Assembly: GCF_037038585.1 (NCBI RefSeq)
Contig: NC_092520.1
Coordinates: forward strand, 146,071,104 to 146,135,103
DNA: 64,000 nucleotides
DNA from: Patagioenas fasciata
Lineage: Eukaryota > Chordata > Aves > Columbiformes > Columbidae
Reading direction: 5' to 3'
Shown: piece by piece, positions 58,501 to 64,000 of the stretch
Position numbering within the stretch: position 1 is the stretch's first letter
Layout of the letters: the number at the start of each line of letters is the position of its first letter
Made by a program: the position numbers and the translations under genes
Notes under the pieces: generated by a model
What the model was told of the DNA's origin: nothing
Databases searched by the model: none
The model's input: the letters and a program-made list of their open reading frames with translations, nothing else

Positions 58501-59430
58501 AGACACTTGTACCTAGAGGACAAAGACCAGAAGCTTCTAGGAACCTACTCAAGATACTTCAGCAGGGGAACACCAGATACAGGTATAGCACATCAACTTG
58601 GTGGCAAGGATCCAAGTCCATAGACAGCCCCCACCAGAAGATAGTTGAGAAAAAAAAAAAAGGCAAAACAAAACTAAACACAAAGCCATTTAGATTAGAA
58701 GTCCAGAACAAATGGGTAATTCTTTAAGCTATGGGTTCCACAGTAATATCTCTGCTCTCTGATACCTACTTTTAAACTGAAACAGGACAGCCACAGCTCT
58801 CGCTGCGGCTACGAGCAGCTATCGCAGAGCTGTACAGTATCTTCTATGCAACTTTTTCCCTGCTCTCACTTGGAAACCTGAGATTTGGCATACATGCCTA
58901 AAGCCCTTGAGACTACTTTGCTGGCTTTGGAGAAACAAAGCACAAAGTCAGCCACTGTGAGCACACCCTATGTGAATCTGCCTTGTCAAGGGACTGAAGC
59001 CATGTCAGATGTCAGGGGACAGTGTTACATCAGCAGACAGGCTGATACAAGCTGGCTAGAGAGTAGAGCCCAGCCTATTTGCAAAGTGACACTGCCTGCC
59101 TATCACCAGTATGACAGTCATTTTGCCATCCTGTATGAAAATGACAGTAAAAATGTTACAGCAGAAATATTTTCAGAATATAATTAAGAACCCATGTGTT
59201 CACACACCCCAAGGAAAGCAGGAATGGTGATACCTTCCCTAACATGTTCTGACCATCTTTTCTATTCCTTGGAATTCCCTTCAAGTATGACATTGGCATA
59301 GGAGTTATTTGCTGCTTTATGCTAAAGCCCTAATGATTTAACATTATGCAAGTTCAAATCCATGCTATGCAAACAGAATGATAAATAAGCATAGTAAAAT
59401 CTCCTCTCCCCAAAAACATACAATACATCT
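52577..59430. other. Intergenic region downstream of CD9
   Basis: About 6.9 kb of unique-looking, moderately AT-rich DNA. Open frames are at most 155 codons (54756-55223) and have no recognisable domain. No interspersed repeat family was recognised. Confidence 0.55.
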
Positions 59431-59697
59431 TACTCTTTATTAAGTATCAAATTGTCTCCAACATAAATTACATCCAAATTATGTAAGTTTCAAGAAAGTC
59501 AGATATTTTATGTACAATATTTGTCTTTGAGTCAGATATACCTTTATCATTTTAACCTATAACATAAAAAGCAAATCTACATCAGTACCAAGTAAAGCAT
59601 TAAAAAGGTAACAAATATATAACTTTTTAGAAATGCTTTCAGAACGCTAAAGTTAAAGAAAGATTTTTATAGTGCAGCAGTCTTGGGTTTTTGGCTC
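59431..59697 (-). other. CD9: CD9 3' UTR
   Basis: Sequence between the CD9 stop and the first AATAAA on the minus strand (plus-strand TTTATT at 59436-59441). It is A/T-rich. The length is inferred from the signal only. Confidence 0.5.
59436..59441 (-). terminator. CD9: Candidate CD9 polyadenylation signal
   Basis: The reverse strand reads AATAAA 257 bases after the stop codon. Confidence 0.45.
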
Positions 59698-59763
59698 TTA
59701 AACCATTTCTCTGTTTCTGCGGATAGCACAGCAGAGAACCATACTGAATATCATGCCGAAAAT
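59698..59763 (-). CDS. CD9: CD9 terminal exon: end of TM4 and cytoplasmic tail
   Basis: Encodes [20 protein letters not shown] and V before TAA (reverse strand 59700-59698). The CC pair at the membrane edge is a palmitoylation site in mammalian CD9. Confidence 0.98.
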   Translation of the reverse strand: MFGMIFSMVLCCAIRRNREMV

Positions 59764-62700
59764 CTGTAAAGAAAACAAATGCATTAGAAATCAGGGGACC
59801 AAAGCACATTGTTCTATCAAGATAGGAACAAGCATAGTTGCTGTTTCTGGCTCAGATGCCACATTAACATTATTCTGCAGTTTGTGTACCTGCCCCTCCA
59901 CCCTCAAATTTCAGTCCATTCACACCAATTCCCCTCACCCTCACTACTTCAAGACAGATCTGCCATAGCTCCTAAGAAATCTTTAATCTTCCCAGCATAT
60001 TTGTTTCAATGTCATACTTTCATCCAGAGAAGTCAAAAAAACAAGCATGAATTTTCTTATTAGCACTGTTACTTCAGTCCCCTGGCAGAGTCTCTAATTG
60101 TTACAAAGGAAACATAAGGATCCCCAAGAGATACTAAGAAGCAAGCTGGCAACACTACCAATACATCTTCACCCTTTATATGCACACACTACCAATACAA
60201 CACTGCTAAAACTACAAGGAGGCAGATCCTAATCCAAAGCAGAAGCAGGGAGGTTCAAGACAAACCACCCACTGTGCCGCCTTGGGGCCCCACAGCACAC
60301 ACCCTGATCCTGCTGGTACTTGTCAGTAATAGAATGGGCTTGCAGACTGTCGTGCCAGGTACCGTTCAATAAACTTCTGCCATAAGTACCCTTTGGCCAT
60401 TTGGCTACCCTCTAAATAATCTGGAAACTCACCATTATTACAGCAATGCCAAGGCCAACTGCTCCAATCACATTCAATTTTGAATTGAAGACATCATCAA
60501 TGGCATCAGGACAAGGCTGAAAAGAAACAGGGTTCACTGGTGTTTGATACATACAGTTTGTTTCTGCTTGCTTGAGCTCAAGTCTGCTGACTGATGCTAC
60601 ACCTTTGATTAAGTGTGCTTACACTAGAGATGAAGACTCATCTTTTGAGAGCTGCTTTGAATGGGCCTTTATCTTCACATCTTTAAAGTAAGACAGGGAT
60701 GTTCCAGCACAAAAGTTGGTGGAGAAGTTTAAATCTACTCTTCAAGTATCTAAACCTCTTAACCGCACCTTGACTATAGGAGGATTCCTTTCTCAACTGT
60801 TTGCGGCTGATCAAGTAGATCAGGACCAACAGCAGGTGTACCAGACTTGGCTTATTACTAATAGCTGTCAGCATTTAAGTTTCTGTACTGCTCAGCCCTT
60901 TTGAGAACAAAAGGGATTTGAAGCCACTCTTGATAGTTCCAATTACTACTGTAATCTTGCAGACAAAACAAACACATGGTGCATGGGAATGGCAGGATTT
61001 CTTGAGCTGCATGCATACATCCAAGGCTATTTCTGGATTCATGAAGGTAGTAGTTTGAAGCTCCCAGGACAACAAATTATCATTGTTCCCCAAAGACAGA
61101 TGGTAGCCAAGGAAAAGAACAAGGAACTTTTACAGAGGTATAAATCTTTAAGAGCCTGGCACCTGATCAGTCTCATCCCAACTCCTGTCCTACTTATTCC
61201 AGCAGCAGACCACAGTGAACTGCTGAAAGCAACTTTTTCCTTAAATTGTTCTTTGTCCAGTCCAGAAGGAAAGACTGCCTAGAGGATTAAAGGGATATAC
61301 TGGCAAGAATTAATCAGTTAAATCAGAATGTCAATACAAGACTACTTCTCACAGAAGTGCATAGATCAGCCACACCATTATATCCCTTTAATTTTGCCAT
61401 CTATCTACTGGCTTTTTTCTAGAGTTGGGACTAGGCCATAATCACAAGATTAAATCAACAGACGAAGCTAAAACACACTTAGCAAAATAAAAGCAAATAA
61501 TAAAACCTGCCTGCTGCCTCAGCTACTCCCATATAGTCTAACTCAGCAACTTGTATGGACAGGACTAAAGATATAGTCTAAACAGATTGAAGTCTCATGT
61601 GGTCAGATATCTGAAGGCACAAAACCATCTGTAGTGAAAGGAAGAATGCAAGTAATGTGAAAAAAAAAAACAAGTAATTAATTGAATTCCTGCATCGTGA
61701 CAATCCTATTTTCCAATGGAAAACCCATGTAGGCTTTCTTGGAGCATGAAGAAAGGCTACAAGCCAGTTTTAAGAAAAACAGGAAAAGGGGTAACTGAAA
61801 ACTATACAAGATGACTCTTCTGTATGTGCAGCATACAGGTACCTTCGCAGCAATATTTCAGCAGGGAAATCTGATTCAGAGAATGGCTTCACAGTGACTC
61901 ACCTAAACACACCACAAATACATTAGCACCCTCTCCTTTCCCTTGCCAAAACTTGGGACCTGCTTCTACCCCGTGCTCTACTTCTCCCCAACCAAAAGGG
62001 GAGTTGATAGGTCCCATGTAGCACCAAAGAGGTGCTTTGGTGATAGTAGTAGCCAGGAGAAGAGGGCTTTTTTTTTTTTTTTTCTTTTTTGGGGTGGAGT
62101 TTTGGCCTTATGTTCTCCATCACGCCAGAGAGTTTAGTGACACAGAGACCACACATTTCCCGTGCGAGTTCAGGTTTCCTGCTGACCCTGATTGTTCTTT
62201 CCACAGTAACAATATGTTGATTTTCCATAACTGGACTGATTATAGAGACAGGTTGCTGAGTGTGATGTGGGAATTTCCCAGGACCAGAAGGGGTTATTCA
62301 GAAACATGTTTCTCATTCTACTCATGGGGCAGATTTGTTGGTAAATTAAGTCATGCTTTACCACTTGAGAAAGCAAGTCGAGCAAAGGCTTCTTTGGGCA
62401 GGTGTCCATATACTGTGGCTCAATCACTCCTTTAAGACCACAGCAGTCTAACTACAAGAGAAAACAGGAAAAGAGAACCAGGTTAAATAATCTTTATTTT
62501 TGTTCTGTATTTGGTAAAAAAGGAGAACTGGATTATATTAAGCTTTATTACAGATGTTATGCAAATTTGCTTAGAAGTCCTGACAATTTGACCACTGTAG
62601 TGCAATTTTAACAAGCCTTTATTGCATTAAAGGCCACAATTCTGAAAGGAAGAGCTAGATCTCATTAAGTATACACACGCTAGTTTTGGTGACAGCTTGT

Positions 62701-63116
62701 ACTCCTTACAGACACAAAGGTGACCTCATAGACATGCAGGTATGCACACTATGGTGCCTCTAGATCAACATCACCGGTCTAGTTTCTCAGCTTGCTTCTG
62801 AGTTTTAGAAAACAAAAATAGCTCTATGCATTTCAGAGGTTCAGAGGGACAAAGTTCTGAATTCACTAATACCACACAAAAATATCTTTTCTGCAACTTG
62901 TTACTAATAATCCTTTGGTTTCTTGTATTTAAGGTATTAGACATCTGCAGGGGGCTCAGTGACATGGAGAGCAGTGTGAACGAACCGCATTACTGTCTGG
63001 TTTAAGTATAACCATATACTTACAGCTACTTGAAATGCCTTCAGGGTTTCTCTGGCACCTGCTTGAGATCTCTTTTCATAGGTTTCCTTGTAGAAGCCCT
63101 TTAACTCTTCAATGAC
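59698..63116 (-). CDS. CD9: CD9 tetraspanin, last four coding exons (5' part beyond the right edge)
   Basis: Minus-strand coding exons are 63116-63024, 62451-62362, 60516-60433 and 59763-59698. All are phase 0 with GT-AG borders and encode the last 110 residues. Seen: the large extracellular loop with the CCG motif and two further cysteines (DTCPKK and PCPDAI), then the fourth transmembrane segment ([25 protein letters not shown]) and a cytoplasmic tail [11 protein letters not shown], which is essentially identical to mammalian CD9. Family knowledge: CD9 organises plasma-membrane microdomains with integrins and Ig-superfamily partners, and egg CD9 is needed for sperm-egg fusion in the mouse. 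Exons for the first three transmembrane segments must lie beyond 64000. The gene is convergent with NOBOX. Confidence 0.96.
60433..60516 (-). CDS. CD9: CD9 exon: end of extracellular loop and start of TM4
   Basis: Encodes [20 protein letters not shown] and GLGIAVIM (28 codons), with the fourth loop cysteine and the first half of the fourth membrane helix. The acceptor is TTTTCAG and the donor is GGTGAGT. Confidence 0.97.
60517..62361 (-). other. CD9: CD9 intron (1.8 kb)
   Basis: Holds a 14-bp perfect inverted repeat (61286-61299 with 61379-61392) and an A-rich run at 61660-61671. A T-rich run lies near 62068-62090. No further exon was found. Confidence 0.7.
61286..61392. repeat. 14-bp inverted repeat pair in a CD9 intron
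   Basis: ATTAAAGGGATATA at 61286-61299 and its exact reverse complement at 61379-61392, with 79 bases between them. It may be chance or the remnant of a small palindromic element. Confidence 0.6.
62362..62451 (-). CDS. CD9: CD9 exon: CCG motif of the large extracellular loop
   Basis: Encodes [20 protein letters not shown] and [10 protein letters not shown] (30 codons). It contains the tetraspanin CCG signature and the third loop cysteine. The donor is GGTAAAG and the acceptor is CTTGTAG. The stretch between the cysteines differs a good deal from mammalian CD9. Confidence 0.94.
63024..63116 (-). CDS. CD9: CD9 exon: first part of the large extracellular loop
   Basis: Encodes [20 protein letters not shown] and [11 protein letters not shown] (31 codons). 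The reverse-strand acceptor is CCTATAG and the donor is TGTAAGT. Corresponds to the amphipathic helices A-B of the loop. Confidence 0.93.
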
Positions 63117-63825
63117 CTATAGGATAATGAAGAGATGTAGTATTACTGTCTTACCTTAATTATGGAAAACTTATTTGAGCTAGTCATTAAAAAAAAATCT
63201 ACAACCTACAATACCCATCCTTTTGAGATGTAGAAATAGAGGGTGGAAACATAGGGTAGACAGCATTTCTCACCTGGAACAAGTGAGCCTAACTGGTACA
63301 CACCTTAAAAGCCACACCTAAGCAGATAACATTGTTTCACTTCCAAGACTAATAGCTTCTAGGAGGAGTGAGAGAACCAAGTCTTTGCCCACTGGTTACA
63401 CAAAATATTCCCTATTAATTTCTGTACACTAGAAGCTGCTTTATTCCCATTGTAATACAATCAGTAAAGCAACCCTGGACACCAAGCACCTTAATTTGAA
63501 ACAAGACAGAATCTTGATTGCTCATGAGGGCATAGCCCAGATCAGTCATGTTTTACATGCAAAAACATTCAGCCTGTAGCTGACCCAGCTCCTATCTAGA
63601 AATGGTAAAGCTTCACTGATGGCCTGCTTTGCTTCACAGCTCAGCCAGGTACTACCTGGAGGGCATTTCTAACATGCAACAGCATCTTGGATTCTGTCTT
63701 TGATGGAATCTCATTTTTAAACATTAGAATGCATCTTCTTCCTCTCCCCCAAATCCCCTGGGTAATCAGGATTTGACTAGTACTAGTATAGATTTCAATA
63801 GACTAACTTTGTGGGCATACAGAGA

Positions 63826-64000
63826 GTCATAGAATGGTTTGAGTCAGAAGACACCTTTAAAGATCACTTAGTCCAACCCCCTGTCCCATAGGCATGGGCA
63901 TCTCTCACTAGATCAGGTTGCTTAAAGCCCCATCCAACCTGATTTTGAACACTTTCAGTGATGGGGTATCCACAACACCTCTGGGTAACCTGTTCCAGCA
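63826..64000 (-). mobile_element. CR1 LINE 3' fragment running off the right edge
   Basis: The plus strand starts TCATAGAATGGTTTGAGTCA, then AGTCCAACCCCCTGTCCCAT, CATGGGCATCTCTCACTAGA, TCAGGTTGCTTAAAGCCCCA and ends AACCTGTTCCAGCA. This is the reverse complement of the avian CR1 3' end. It lies within a CD9 intron, in the same transcriptional sense as CD9. Confidence 0.95.

Noticed and set aside
1-64000. CRISPR array, operon, phage or insertion-sequence content
   Set aside because: Spliced vertebrate genes and avian CR1 repeats account for the window; no direct-repeat and spacer pattern was seen.

Overview
The window is nuclear DNA from a vertebrate, almost certainly a bird. The genes are split by GT-AG introns. 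The only recognisable interspersed repeats are CR1-type LINE 3' fragments, several ending in the typical avian tail close to CATTCTATGATTCT, plus one old MIR/CORE-SINE relic. There is no bacterial, phage or CRISPR content.

Three protein-coding genes can be built exon by exon with consistent splice phases. (1) ARHGEF5, plus strand, 2172-17848: 14 coding exons that sum to exactly 1739 codons including the stop. It is a Rho guanine-nucleotide exchange factor with a very long disordered N-terminus, a Tim-type autoinhibitory helix, a DH-PH module and an SH3 domain. A 3' UTR of about 1.45 kb carries a MIR-like SINE. (2) NOBOX, plus strand, 23119-38940: an oocyte homeobox transcription factor. It starts with a 46-nt first coding exon in a CpG island and has either 8 coding exons or, by a phase-matched alternative splice, 9. 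(3) CD9, minus strand, 63116 down to 59698: the last four coding exons of the tetraspanin. The earlier exons lie beyond the right edge.

Layout. 1-2159 is presumed 5' intron or upstream flank of ARHGEF5. 2160-19300 is ARHGEF5. 19300-22700 is a gap holding one CR1. 22700-39160 is NOBOX, including a 6.2-kb intron. 39160-59430 is a 20-kb region without a supportable gene, holding CR1 fragments at 41.7, 48.2-48.8 and 51.6-52.6 kb and homopolymer/polypyrimidine tracts. 59430-63116 is CD9, and another CR1 runs off the right edge.

ARHGEF5 next to NOBOX matches mammalian order (human 7q35), but CD9 sits on a different chromosome in human (12p13). NOBOX and CD9, both with known oocyte roles in mammals, are convergent neighbours here. 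I found no wholly novel system. The best leads are the alternative NOBOX C-terminus, a four-codon uORF overlapping the ARHGEF5 start, the NOBOX-CD9 linkage and the MIR relic in the ARHGEF5 3' UTR.
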